Shown here piece after piece: positions 17,651 to 29,214 of a DNA stretch of 64,000 nucleotides (within the stretch, counting starts at the first letter, position 1; each line of letters opens with the position of its first letter). A program made the translations under genes and the position numbers. This DNA is from Symbiodinium natans. Lineage: Eukaryota; Sar; Dinophyceae; Suessiales; Symbiodiniaceae. The stretch covers positions 1 to 64,000 of the forward strand of contig CAJNDS010001202.1 of assembly GCA_905221605.1 (NCBI GenBank). Reading direction: 5' to 3'. The notes under the pieces were generated by a model. It was given only the letters and a program-made list of their open reading frames with translations, was not told the origin of the DNA and made no database searches.

Positions 17651-20229
17651 AGCAACAGAAGATGGACAGGGCCTTGAAGATCAACTGGGCAGACAAGCTT
17701 CTCTCCCTCGTGGCCCCATATAGGAGGCATGTCGACCTCCTCCAACAGGTGCAGGTTGGGAGGTCCTCCTACGAAACCTCACGTCCTCTGGCCAGGCCAG
17801 ACCATACAGCAGCAAATCGGTCTTTTATAACCTCAAGAGGCTCAGGAAGGCAGGTCCAACGTAAAATGCAACCCCAAGTGCCTTACTTTCGGCTCAGCAA
17901 GTAGGATGCCCAGGCACCGTTGCCACACCAGACGGAGCGTTCCTCGTCCTGTTAGCGGGGACCACAGACAAACATCTGCTGGACTTCACCCAAAGGGACA
18001 TGAAATGTCCAGGCTCCTAGACTTTAAGGCCTGCTGCCTATTTCCGCTGGGATGACCCAGTCCCATACCGTGTTCTCCGCTTGGGTAGAGCACTTGGCAA
18101 AGTCAGCGAAGCGCAGGAAAAAGACGGCACGGACATCCAGACAGGCCAGCCCTCGCGTGGCCCTTCGATTGGGAAGCGGAGATGATGGTTCCCGTGCTTG
18201 TGCTGTGCTTGTGCTGGGCAAGCACGGCGACTTGCCGATCTATTCAAGGGTGTTTTCATTTTTTGTTGGCAAATATTTTCGTGTCTTTCAATCAATATCT
18301 TTACAGCCAGAATTTCCAATCTCCGGCAAGAAATTCGTTGCATCAATGTGTTCGAAGGAATTTCTAGAATTTCATTGACATAATAAGACGATTTTGAATC
18401 TTTTTTTCGGCTTAAGGAATTTTAAATGGATTCGAATAGCATCCGAATGTCTACATTTCCAATTGCCGAACTGCCCGGAAGTCATTAGGCTTACGTACTA
18501 AGCTTTTGGATTCGGCCAAGGTGAAAGTGAGTTTGTGCCAACACTCCCGAGACTTTGCGTGAAACCGTGTTTCGTAATCATGGTGATCGGAGATGGCAGT
18601 CACCAGCTGCAACGCAGGTAGCGCAGAGAGTGCAAAAAGTGCAACGTGACACGCACGGATTTTTCTGATAATCTCAGGTGGGGTGATGAACTTGTATACA
18701 TTACCCGACTGCCCCCAACATGCTTCGATTTTTCAGTACAGTTTTTTTTGCAATGCCGCATCCTGCATGCCTCGGCTCGTGAGGTTCCTCGTCCTTCTTT
18801 GTGGCAGAAGACGTGGCTGGGACTTGAGGTTTTGTAAGCATTGCCATTGTTGCCACACGTGGCGCAAATGTTTTGATGCGGCCCGTGTGAAACGTCAAAA
18901 TAAGGAACTCTCATTAAAAGCTTGTCGCCGCCGTTCTTAACAACGGGTTTTCAGCCACAAAGTTACCAAGTGCCACGAAAAAGCGTGGGCCTTATGTGGT
19001 TTGGCTACCACGCTTGGACGTTTGTTCAGCCCTGCCCCGAAGCGCTTCACGCAGAGAAAGGCGCCTACCAAGCAGGTCAGGTGTGTCAACTCGTTGTGTT
19101 TTGATTTTCCTCATGCACATGGGGCCGATTGCTTGCTGTCACTCATGATCTCGAACGTGTTCATGCTTAACCTTCAGGCATATTCCCAACTGGGGCGTTG
19201 ACGGGACACGGGAATATTTTGGCTGAGGCTTGGGATGCAAATGACATTTTATGACATGTTCATTGGCCATGCTGCCACGTTCTCATCACATCCTGCGTTG
19301 AAGACGAAAGGTCATCAACATTGAGTATCAACCGTGCACACGTTTGCCAGCAGCTTTGCCACCAAATGCAATGTGCGCCCATGGAAGCTTGCGCTTTCGC
19401 CGTGTTTCATGTTCACTGGCATTATTGGGCGCGTTGTGGTGGTGGTGCAACGTCGGTCTGCACGGGAGCTTAGCAAGCTCGGTTGTTGGTAGTGGAGGTC
19501 GGACGATGCACAAACAGGAATGAGATACTTCCCTGCCACGAGAAGTATTGGCAGCACATGTTATAGAGTCGGCTTTCGATGTGTTTTCTTTCGTCATGAA
19601 ACGTGTTGGGATTTTCCCCACAGGGGACGCTGGTCTTGGAAGTCTACGCAAAGCAGAAGGAGTTTTGGCCGATGCTGCGTTGGATGAATTCCAATGCGAG
19701 TTGCCGCATTGGTGGCAGAGAGTAGGTGTCTGGCCATAAATTCAGCTCAGGGGCTCGGCTAACTGATGTTTTTGCTGTAAAGCTCCCTGGAAGTATGGAA
19801 GTATTATGAAACTCAGAGCGCAGGGGACTTCTTCATCAGACCTTTTGCCGGGTGCTTGCCGTTCCAAGCTGGCACTTCTCCCTGGGTTCTCTTCCGCTCA
19901 GAGAAAACGCTTCGGGGAAGCGGGCTGGTCAAAAGTGAAGGCGGGGGCCGTGCCGCTGTCATTCTCGGAGTTTGCTTTCACACCATAGCTCTGCGCAACT
20001 CCCATTTCCAGGTGGAACTTCACATTTGAAGCTGCATGCCTGGCTGGAGGCCTCGGTTGAGGGTTGAGAAAGACGAGGTTTGGGAAGTTTAGGACATGTC
20101 AAGATGTTTATTCCTGTGCATCTTCCTAGATCTTTGTTTGACTGTGCCTGGTCCCTTACCTCCCTTGACTTCGATACAGGTCCCTTCTCACATTTTGTCA
20201 ATCATTACCTTTATCAGTATGGTTAGGTT
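17650..20229. other. No supported gene
   Basis: Only short ORFs without recognisable motifs. One isolated degenerate GGCCTCG..TTGAGGG element is at 20049-20063, the only copy seen outside the first 12.7 kb. Confidence 0.5.
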
Positions 20230-21099
20230 TTGCCACTTCCACCAAGATGTGACATCACAGGAAGTGTGCAGAGTCTTGGGCCTCTCGGACATGGGATCTC
20301 AAACGCGCAGACGTTTGTCCCGGTCCCCGCGCTGCCCACAGCTCTGGATCGACCAGGGTTGGCCACCAAGCCGCCTGACGCCGCGCAGCAAGCGCTCTGC
20401 ACCCATCTGGATGTTTTTGATGCCGGGGGAGCGAGATGCACTGGCAGCTTTGTTCTACTTCAACATTCTTCTCAGCATGTCTATTTCAAACACCTTGTTA
20501 CAGAATTAAATCTCGATAGCTGTCCAACTGGAATACAGGTGGTCCAGATGAGCTTGCTCAAAGAGTATGGTGCGAAGGAGATCAAGGCACTGATGGGTTT
20601 TGAGATTGGCCAGTTGGTCATGAAACGCCTGCCAGCCCTCCTTCCGCAAGAGCTCGCTGAGCCATTGACCTTTGGATTCCTGGCCGCTCGTGCCTATGAC
20701 ACGTTCCGCCGAGCAACTGAACCCAATCAAGCCCTAGCTGGGGCGCCGACCTGGATAAGAAACATGCTGAGAGGTCGGCCACAGTGGTCCTGGAAGCGTT
20801 CGTATTCACAGACGGGAACGACATCTGAATTTGAAGCTCTGGGCATGATTCTGCGTCGGCTTGTTCCAGGTCCACTACAGCCGCCCATGTTCGCTGGTCT
20901 GGCAGTCAACAGCAAGGAAATCGAACATGCTCTGAAACACAGAAATGCGCCTCCGAATCTGCACTTGAGGGCGACCGCAAGGCCTAAGCCATTGAATGGT
21001 CTCGCCAGAGATGCACTAATACTGGGCCTGGCCAGGCTGCTCAGTGGTTCCAGGGGAAGGTCGTATGTGTTGACTTTGGACTCTTGCCATGCTTTTTGA
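20230..21099 (+). CDS. Hypothetical protein, 289 residues
   Basis: An uninterrupted ORF, most convincing after about residue 95 (VQMSLLKEYGAKEIKALMG). That part is helical with balanced charge: EPLTFGFLAARAYDTFRRA, then IRNMLRGRPQWSWKRSYS. The first ~90 residues are proline- and alanine-rich, so the true start may be the ATG at about 20548. No signal peptide, membrane segment or family signature seen. It sits 147 bp upstream of another + strand ORF. Could be an exon. Confidence 0.45.
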   Translation: MPLPPRCDITGSVQSLGPLGHGISNAQTFVPVPALPTALDRPGLATKPPDAAQQALCTHLDVFDAGGARCTGSFVLLQHSSQHVYFKHLVTELNLDSCPTGIQVVQMSLLKEYGAKEIKALMGFEIGQLVMKRLPALLPQELAEPLTFGFLAARAYDTFRRATEPNQALAGAPTWIRNMLRGRPQWSWKRSYSQTGTTSEFEALGMILRRLVPGPLQPPMFAGLAVNSKEIEHALKHRNAPPNLHLRATARPKPLNGLARDALILGLARLLSGSRGRSYVLTLDSCHAF

Positions 21100-21246
21100 T
21101 GTGGCACCATATCTTGTTTTAGCTTCCTTTGTGCTCACTCAATTATTTGGGCACAGTGCAACCCTAATCATGTATCAAAGCAGCGTCTTAGTGGGTACTG
21201 TACTCGAGATAGAGCTTAGTCTGAGCCCCGTCGCAGCATATATACG

Positions 21247-22107
21247 ATGTTCTATGATTCTTTTGAGGACCGGGTTGCAGCCTTGGCGGCAGGGGATGCA
21301 ACGGCCGCGGCCAGCGCCTTGCTTAGAGCGCATCGTCTTTTGCCACCACAGCAGACCGAAGCTTGGCAAAAGAAAGACCTTTTCTTCCTCTCTTCGTGTC
21401 TCGTGTGTTTGACTGAGACGTTCGCTGGCTTCTCAGCTTCTCCGCAGGACTTGCGGCGAACGCTCGGCAATGTGGCTGACGTGGCTCAGGAGAAGATGTG
21501 GGTGTATCGTCGGGAGGCCGTGCTTCAGAACCCTCGAGAGCCGCCTCCGTCAGTACGAGTCGCAGAGCTCCTTAGCTGGTCCCAAAGCGAGCAGGCCAAG
21601 CGTCTCCTCGCCTTGGCAGAGATGCGGCGTGCACGTTGGAGCTCTTGGAGCCCTTGGAGCCCTTGGAGCTCTAGGATGCAAGTCCACATGGGCCACACAC
21701 AGTTTTGGAAGCCTTGGATGGGCTATGCAGGCTTGGCCATCTTGCTGATCCCTATTGCAACTTCTATTGATGCAGTACGTTGGGCCTCATGGTGTACCAT
21801 GAGTCTCACCGGCTTCGGGCTTTTGTTGCCACTGCTGCAGTTTGCTGGTGCTCCAACGCTTCCCTTCGCATCGATCAGCTCGTTGTGGATCGCCCTCTTC
21901 CTCTACTCCATGATTGCGGGTAGCATTTGGTGGAACCACCTCCTAGGTGGCGCGCGTCGCTGGGCCGTGCTCAGTGGCCAGCTGGCAGCCCAACTTGTAG
22001 ATCAAGCAGACACTGCAACCGGCATCGCTTTCCTGACTCGGGACTGGGCAGAGATGGCGCGGCGGTCCCTGGCAGCTCTCGACCAGGTGCTTTTTGCTTC
22101 CACTTGA
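21247..22107 (+). CDS. Hypothetical membrane protein, 286 residues
   Basis: A continuous ORF. The N-terminal ~135 residues are soluble and helical (ALAAGDATAAASALLRAHRL). A 9-bp microsatellite (about 21640-21672) encodes WSSWSPWSPWSS. Three hydrophobic segments follow: about residues 159-177 (YAGLAILLIPIATSI), 183-203 (TMSLTGFGLLLPLLQFAG) and 212-230 (LWIALFLYSMIAGSIWW), then an amphipathic C-terminal tail. A signal-less membrane protein is likely. Family not recognised; same strand as the preceding ORF. Confidence 0.5.
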   Translation: MFYDSFEDRVAALAAGDATAAASALLRAHRLLPPQQTEAWQKKDLFFLSSCLVCLTETFAGFSASPQDLRRTLGNVADVAQEKMWVYRREAVLQNPREPPPSVRVAELLSWSQSEQAKRLLALAEMRRARWSSWSPWSPWSSRMQVHMGHTQFWKPWMGYAGLAILLIPIATSIDAVRWASWCTMSLTGFGLLLPLLQFAGAPTLPFASISSLWIALFLYSMIAGSIWWNHLLGGARRWAVLSGQLAAQLVDQADTATGIAFLTRDWAEMARRSLAALDQVLFAST

Positions 22108-25100
22108 TATTTTGGAAAATGGCGCGCATGCAGTAATTGCAACGTTTGGTCCTGTTGTCCTGCTGAATTTGAAGGAGCTTTGCGGGAGCTGGAGGACGAG
22201 TCTGCACGAGTTGGCGTCCGCCACCCAGTGCACCTTATAGGGCTTTAGGGGGCCACCGAGGGTCGCCGAACTCCAAGCTGCTGCCAGGTCAAAATTGGCA
22301 GACCTCCGCCAGGAGCTTGAGGTGCGAACGGTGCGATAACTTCTCCTATCAACCTTGGTCTTGGAAGGTAATGTCCCGAGCCATCTTCAGACATGGAAAG
22401 CACGTGGGCATCAGTCAGCTTCTTGTGAATGTTGCAGGACTCGCATGCACCCAGTCGGCTGCCTTAGAAACTAACTCAGATCGCTTCTGTCTGTGTTGGA
22501 GTACGACACCAATCTGCCATATGCCAAACAAATACAGTTCTTCGCGCAGAAGTCAGCAGCAAGGCAATGGGAACGGCATGAAGTCCCTCAAGGATGGCTT
22601 CACCAGCGACGAGGGCGAGGCAGTGTTGGCAGAGCCATCCGCAGCCAAACATCTACAGCCATCCTACAGCCATCCTTTCCTTCTCAACCTGTGGGACAAG
22701 TTTTGTCGCTCAGTTCCGTCCTTTTATCAGACGTCCAAGCTCCCAAAAATGCCCAATTACGTTAAGCCACGTTAAGCTACGTTAAGACACGTTAAGCCGT
22801 TGGTTGAACTGCATGAAGCTACATTCCCTTCAGGATGACCATGGGGGACAGAGGCAGCTCGTCCCTACCTTGGATCTCCAGGCATGGAAGGAACGGCTGG
22901 GGCCTTCAGGACTTCGGGATGTATTGTCCAGGAAGGATGAATGTAACTATAACTAGACGTACGTTCAAGAGAGGTAGCTACAACGAATCTGGCAGCATCC
23001 GAAGGAGGATTTCAAGCTTATGTTGGCAGGGACATGGGTGCATGGCATGGTGTTTCATGGCACTTTTGGCATGTTTTGGCGCTCGTCCGTCCCAGCGCTG
23101 GCCCAAGGGGCCGCTGTCGAGGCCCTTCGGCTCAGCCTTGTAGGCAGCTAGGTTTGTCAACTGCACAACACCTGTTTCCATACGTGCCTCGGTGGACAAG
23201 TTCAGAGGGCGTCGCGAGTCAGGTTTGAAAGTGCTAGCAGACTGCAATACATGCGAGCTTGTGCTGTCCCGGAATGTGTATTCACAATATTTTGCCAGGG
23301 GTTGACCTTCTCTCAGGATGCGTTGCGTGAACTGCAGGTAGCCTATGCGGGCTTTGCTTAGGTCTCGCACATGAGGCAGCTGGCTCGGAGAATCGCTGCC
23401 AGAATGCTAGGAGTATATCTCAGTATGACTGCTGGAGCTGCCGTCAATTAAACTTTGCCTGGCAGAGGTCGATGAGGCGATTCCTCACGTGTATACTTGC
23501 CAGATTCTTGGTGATGTGTTGGCTGCAGAAGGATCTGCAGTGAGGTCCGCAATTTACAAGTGCTGCCGGTCAGGTCCATACTGCGCTTCAGGGCGCTTTC
23601 TCTGGAGCTGCTCAGGCCATCAGTGCAAGCGCGACACGAAGACTTGCATGAAGCAGGGCCCAATGTTGGCTACTTTTTGAAGGAAAAAGCGGCACCGGCA
23701 AGGCACCTGGATGGTCCGGAGCTTGCATGTCGGGAGCGTGGTAGCTGTGTGGTGCACTGCCTCCCCTCCTGACCGCCCCCCCCCCCCCTAACCCCAGCCC
23801 GCCCCCACCCCCCTTCCCGATCCCGCCCAAACCAAGTAGCCCCCCTCAGCCCCGAAAATGTGGTGAAATTGAACTCAAGTTTAGTTTTGTGAGTTAAAAA
23901 TTGAAGAAGGTGTCGTTCAGTGAAATGAAGTTTGTCAGTTAAATTTTGAAGAAGGTTTCGTTCAGTGAAATGAAGGTGTTTCAGGGGGAAGGAGGGGGGG
24001 GAAGTGGGTGGAAGGAGGTGGAGAGGGGAAGTGGGGCGTGGTCTTGGATCGTCACCAAGGACGGCGGCATGTGTCTGACCACCAGAACCACGAGAGGCGA
24101 GGCGAATTCGTTCAGATTGTGTGCTTCGGATGTGCCATCAAAGGTTTTGTTCTGATAGGTCCTCAAGTCGGCTGCTTCGTGGGAGACTTGGACCAGTGAG
24201 CATCCTTCCTAGGATCCTTCCAGTTTGTTGTGTTTGCAACAGACTCGCTGCCTGCCATCCTCAATGGCATCTCCTCTGTCATGCAATCTCAATCGCGCTT
24301 ATGGTTTAGTTTTATCTGGCTTTCATGGAGCGCCGTCGATTTGCTTCAGGTCGCCACTCTGTCGACAGCACGGGTGTCAGCGTCGGTTTGGCAGAGATTG
24401 AAAATTTTTGGAATTCAAATCCTTGCTTGCAGCATCCCAAGTTATGCGCGCAGTGTGCCAGATGCCAACTGCGGACCAGAGTGGTGACGACGGTGATTTA
24501 GATGACTTGCGCCCTTTCGGGTTCTGTCCAGCTGTTTGTTTCGTTGGAGACGGTGACATAAAGTGAGGAAGGTTGCATGCTTTTGATGTATTTCACTGGT
24601 CCTGTGCAGGTACGTGAAGGGGCAGTCCCAAAGTCATCGCCATCATAGAGCACGAGGATGGGATGAATTTGCATAGTTGCAATGCAAGCTTCGAAGCTGA
24701 GTCGAAGGGAAGCCTTGCCGTCGCCCATGCAAGGCGCAGCTGTCGATGACAGGGGCCATGCTTCTTGGGCATGTTGCCACCATGCTCCCGAACTTTGTTT
24801 TAGTGTCGTTTTCGGGGTTCTGGAATGGCAAGTGTCACAGGCCGATGCAAAGGGAGGTATGGTGGATTGACGGTGCATGGTGGATAACATCCAGAATTGG
24901 CCTGCGCCGCATGGATGTTGGAAGTGACATCTAACATCACCGACACTGCCCGATATGCAGAATGCGCAGAAGTTTGAGAGCGCTCTGGTTGTGGTGCCTG
25001 GTTGTGGCGCCTGGCCGGGTGTGGGTGATTCGAAACTTTAGTGGCAGGCATCCGTGAGGCATCCCGGATCGGTTTGCGGTGGTATCATGTGGTATCCCTG

Positions 25101-27150
25101 GCAGTGCCAAGTTTGGAGAATGTTGAGGCAGCCCACGTAGCTTTTCAGAAACTCAAAGCGTTTCTTGCGTATGCCGAATGCCCGAATGCGATACGCACGT
25201 CATGACTTCAGGAGCTAGGAGGGCTTCAGGAGGTTTAAGGTGGTTACACGAGTCCCAGGTGAGTGACGGCGGGTCTGAATCCCAGACAAGGTTGTTTCTT
25301 TTAGGGCATCGGCCCACAGCCCCGCAGCCTCCAAGCGGTTCGGGGCAGGTCTCACAGGGAGAATTCCAAGCAAGTCAACGACATCTCCTGCACGCAAAGC
25401 CGCTAAGCTCTCCACACCATTCCACACCCTCACCCTGGACACATTTGTGTTCTTATGGCCACTGCGGAGCCTGGCCTGTTGTGGCCCTTGCCAGGTCCAC
25501 GGCGCCCACAGACATGTGCAGCGGGCGCCCAAGCGCTTTTTGGTTGGAGGTTTATGCGGGGGTTTGTGGGTGCGCGTCCCCCCCCCCCCCCCCCATCCAC
25601 GGTCCCATGATAAAGCCAAGCCAAAGCCAAACAATATTGCCGTGTTTTGAAGCGTGTGAAAAGGTATAAAATCCGCAGAAGATGGCAGAAGCGTTGTGAC
25701 GAAGCAGCATATTTGCAGCCTTTGAATGGGCAGAAATGTTGTACTGTACTATGTTCATAGTCTGCGACAAGCCATGCTTCCGTCCGTGCCCTGTCCGTCC
25801 TTCCTTGTCCTTCCATTCCTTTCATTTTCTTTCTTTTTTTCTTTTCCTTTGTCTTCCACCAAGAAGGATTTTCTTCCTTCAAGAAGGATTTTTGACCTTT
25901 TGTTGGTCTACATTTAGTGTACTGTACCGATCCCTATTTGATTTGCTAATCCCCATTTGTTTATTGATCCTTGTCCCCTTGAGGCCTCCCCTGAACATCT
26001 TTAAAGTCGAGTTTGCCAGCGCAACGGAGGCGCAAGGCTCCATAGCACCAAGCCAGCGTGCCTCTTGTGAAAAGGGTGAAACCAAGATTTCGATTACGCA
26101 TTCCCATAGACGCGAATGTTGTAAATGCCATTGGCTTCGTCATATCGGAAAGCAACATCGGAACATCATGCTCCCCAGCCTTTTTCTTAGGGTAGTTGCA
26201 TGTAAACAAACCAAGGGCAGCACTTCAGAACCCTCCAAGGAGTGTAAGAGACCAAATTTAGGGACCATACAATGAACCTTAGGTTTTCTTGTAACCATGC
26301 TTTGTGCAGACTCCCCTTCGCTTCATTAATGCAGTTTGTCTAGGGAGAGGCCCTCGTCATGAGCACTTGGTATTTGCCGTATGCAGTTGCTCCAGCGTGA
26401 TTAACGTGCTTTCCAATACTGTCTTTCTGGCAGAGTTCTTGACGCACAGTCTCCAAACAGGAACAGTTCCGAGAAAACCTTCTCCTTCGTAACCTTCTGC
26501 AAGCCACCGCTTGTCACGAAGGTGACGCTGCAATATCGAGACGAAGCGCTCAGACTTACAACACCACAGACCTTCCCCGGTCTCTGCTTCAAACCGGGCC
26601 AAATTTCACTTCGCTCCTCCTTTGCATGCACTGCTCTCCTGGCCTGATTTCAATGATGGTTGAGGTTCTGCTTGTCATTGAACAGTTCGATAGCGCATCG
26701 CCAAATCGCAACCAACGCTGTTCAGATCTCGGTGAACCTGCCCACCATCAAGAAAACATCGCCCAGGAATGCTGTCAGCATACCTGGTGCACAGGCAAAG
26801 AATCCAAAGGACAGAAAAGCTTGAAAAGACAAGTTGCACGCACCTCATGATGTGACTCGCATTCCCGCGACGCGCGCCAAGTAGTCATCAGGCCACTCAG
26901 AGTCAGCATTCTGGCCTTTTCTCTCGTGTCGAAGTCCTGCTCCTCCATCATGAAACTCTCCCAAGGATTCTAGGGGTGGCGTGCTGTAAAAACCCTTCTA
27001 CAATAGCGTGAACCGGCGTCACGTCGCTGCACAACCCTTTTTTCAAGGCACTTTCCCCAACAAAGTCCCAACAAAAAGGAATAGGTTCCCTGGCCGGAAA
27101 TGCTTGCGACTGCTCAGCCAGCAACAAATTGCCCTGTTTATGCCAGTGGA
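22108..27150. other. Long stretch without a supported gene
   Basis: No coding region convinced me. Contents: a 10-bp tandem repeat (ACGTTAAGCC-like, four units, 22760-22799), a poly-C patch with GCCCCCACCCC (23777-23830), G/A-rich DNA (23990-24040), a C-tract (25578-25594) and a pyrimidine-rich stretch (25795-25860). Small exons of a split gene could be missed. Confidence 0.45.
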
Positions 27151-27705
27151 AGGGAGCAAGTTGTAAGCATTCTATTCTCGCCCAGATAATAATTCTATTC
27201 ACTAGAGATTTTAGTATTAAATTATCCCGGGCGGTAATAATAAAGAGAATATAGGCCCGGGGCTTACTAAATAAAGAATCTTTAATGGGCGCTTCGCTCA
27301 CTAGTTAAAATATTGCGTAAAGACCCCTTAAAGTACAGTAAATTTAATACACTTCAAAGGGCGTTTGAGCGGTAAACGAAGAACGGAGTGAATGAGTGCA
27401 CGCGCGATAAATGCAAGGGACGTGATAATAAAGAGAAGAAAAGAAGATTAATTTGGGGATTTTGCGAATAATTCTCTGATCTTGTGTCGTCTTCTCCTTT
27501 ATTATTATTGGATCAGAGATTTAGTTCGCCAATCATCTGGAAATTCATGCACTTACAATATTCTTTCCCCTTAATTCTCTGGAGTTATAATGTACTTCGT
27601 TCATATCTTAACGTGCTGCACCGTTTAGCCTCGATCTTCTTTGAGACCTCCTGGCAGATCGTCCGGAAGCGGTTCCCTCGAGGAACCTAAATCTAAAGCT
27701 TCGCT
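27150..27705. other. AT-rich island of foreign-looking composition
   Basis: About 550 bp far richer in A+T than its surroundings, with TAATAATAAAGAGAA-like words (about 27185-27250 and 27425-27445) and short ORFs on both strands (27484-27690 +, reverse ORF ending at 26948). Composition resembles organellar DNA, but no organellar gene was recognised. Confidence 0.35.
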
Positions 27706-28284
27706 CCCATGCCGATCTCGCACTCACACTTTTCGAACATTCAACGGCCTCAGTCATATTTCTTAGATATTCTTAGCACAAGGACGTTCAACTGAGTGTG
27801 GAGCTATGTAGCATGACAGGCTGGTAATTTTCCTGAGGATCCTGATAGTACCCCTTGTCTCCCCAACCTTTTTTGACGAGCTCCCGCATGTCCAGACGGT
27901 CTTCAAAGAACTCGACCCGCTTCCAGAGGGCTCAGGGCGCAACCCACCCCCACGACAGGCTTGAGTTTCGCCTCCCCTCCGGTGAGTCCAGCCTCCTTCC
28001 CCTCTCCTTGCCTTTTGGTTCGGAGGAGTATGAGGAGCCATGGAGGAGGCTCAAGCAGACTCAAGCAGACTCAGGCAGTTAGAAGGATGCCAAGGAGTCC
28101 CTTAGCGGCATGTCGTGCACGGGCGGGCCCCGAAGGGGGGCGGGGGAGACTGGAAGGTTCTGCGCAGCCGGACCACTCCTAGGGTAACATTCGTCTGGCA
28201 CAACCTATGGTACCTATGTACGTAGGACCTTTAGGGTCAATGTGAGGTAGCCCCTTGCTTAGTACTATGCCAGTATGAAGAGAT

Positions 28285-28770
28285 AACTATTTCAAGTGTT
28301 TCAAGTGTTTTGAAACACTTTTGAAACACTTTTCCCCACCCCCCAGAAAACTGTTTCAAGTGTTTCAAGTGTTTCAAGTGTTTCAAGTGTTTCAAGTGTT
28401 TCAAGTGTTTCAAGTGTTTCAAGTGTTTCAAGTGTTTTCAAGTGTTTTCAAGTGTTTCAAGTGTTTCAAGTGTTTCTGGTGTTTCAAAACACTTGACTCA
28501 CTTGGATCCCTTGAAACACTTTCCCCTCCCCAGAAAAGTGTTTCAAGTGTTTCAAGTGTTTCACGTGTTTTAATGGATTTCGTGAACTCCAGAGAGTTTC
28601 CCCAATCCATTAAACCCATTTAAACCCATTAAAACACTTGAAACACTTGAAACACTTGAAACACTTGAAACACTTGAAACATTTGAAACATTTGAAACAC
28701 TTGAAACACTTGAAACGCTTGAAACGCTTGAAACACTTCCCCCCAGAAAACTGTTTCAAGTGTTTCAAGT
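28285..28770. repeat. TTTCAAGTG 9-bp array with inverted halves
   Basis: TTTCAAGTG units run forward at about 28290-28570, and their reverse complement CACTTGAAA runs at about 28630-28740, with ~60 bp between. The region can fold into a long hairpin. The VFQ- or KHL-repeat ORFs across it are artefacts. Confidence 0.9.
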
Positions 28771-29170
28771 GCAAAAAAAGAGCGCGCCCGGCCTCCGGAG
28801 CAAAAAAAAACGCGCCCGGCCTCCACAGCAAAAAAAAACGCGCCCTGGCGAGGGAGGAGTACGCAGCCAGGGCAGACCAACAAGTGAGTGAGTGAGACAG
28901 CAAAAAAAACGCGCCCGGCCTCCGGAGCAAAAAAAAAACGCGCCCGGCCTCCACAGCAAAAAAAAGAACGCGCCCTGGCGAGGGAGGAGTACGCAGCCAG
29001 GGCAGACCAACAAGTGAGTGAGTGAGCCCGCGCCTCCACAGCAAAAAAAAAACGCGCCCGGCTTCCGGAGCAAAAAAAAACGCGCCCGGCCTCCACAGCA
29101 AAAAAAAGAACGCGCCCTGGCGAGGGAGGAGTACGCAGCCAGGGCAGACCAACAAGTGAGTGAGTGAGCC
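28770..29170. repeat. AACGCGCCC/GGCCTCC satellite, ~140 bp higher-order units
   Basis: GCAAAAAAAAACGCGCCCGGCC motifs alternate with GGCGAGGGAGGAGTACGCAG and CAACAAGTGAGTGAGTGAG; three higher-order copies. Related to the CCTCCACAGC repeats at 31.98-32.9 kb. Confidence 0.85.
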
Positions 29171-29214
29171 CCCCCCCCCCCAACCCCCCGCTGTCCCCCG
29201 CTGTTTTTTTTTGG

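Noticed and set aside
21640-21672. WSSWSPWSPWSS as a TSP1 core in the membrane ORF
   Set aside because: Produced by a 9-bp microsatellite; no cysteines or RxR follow, so not a TSP1 repeat.
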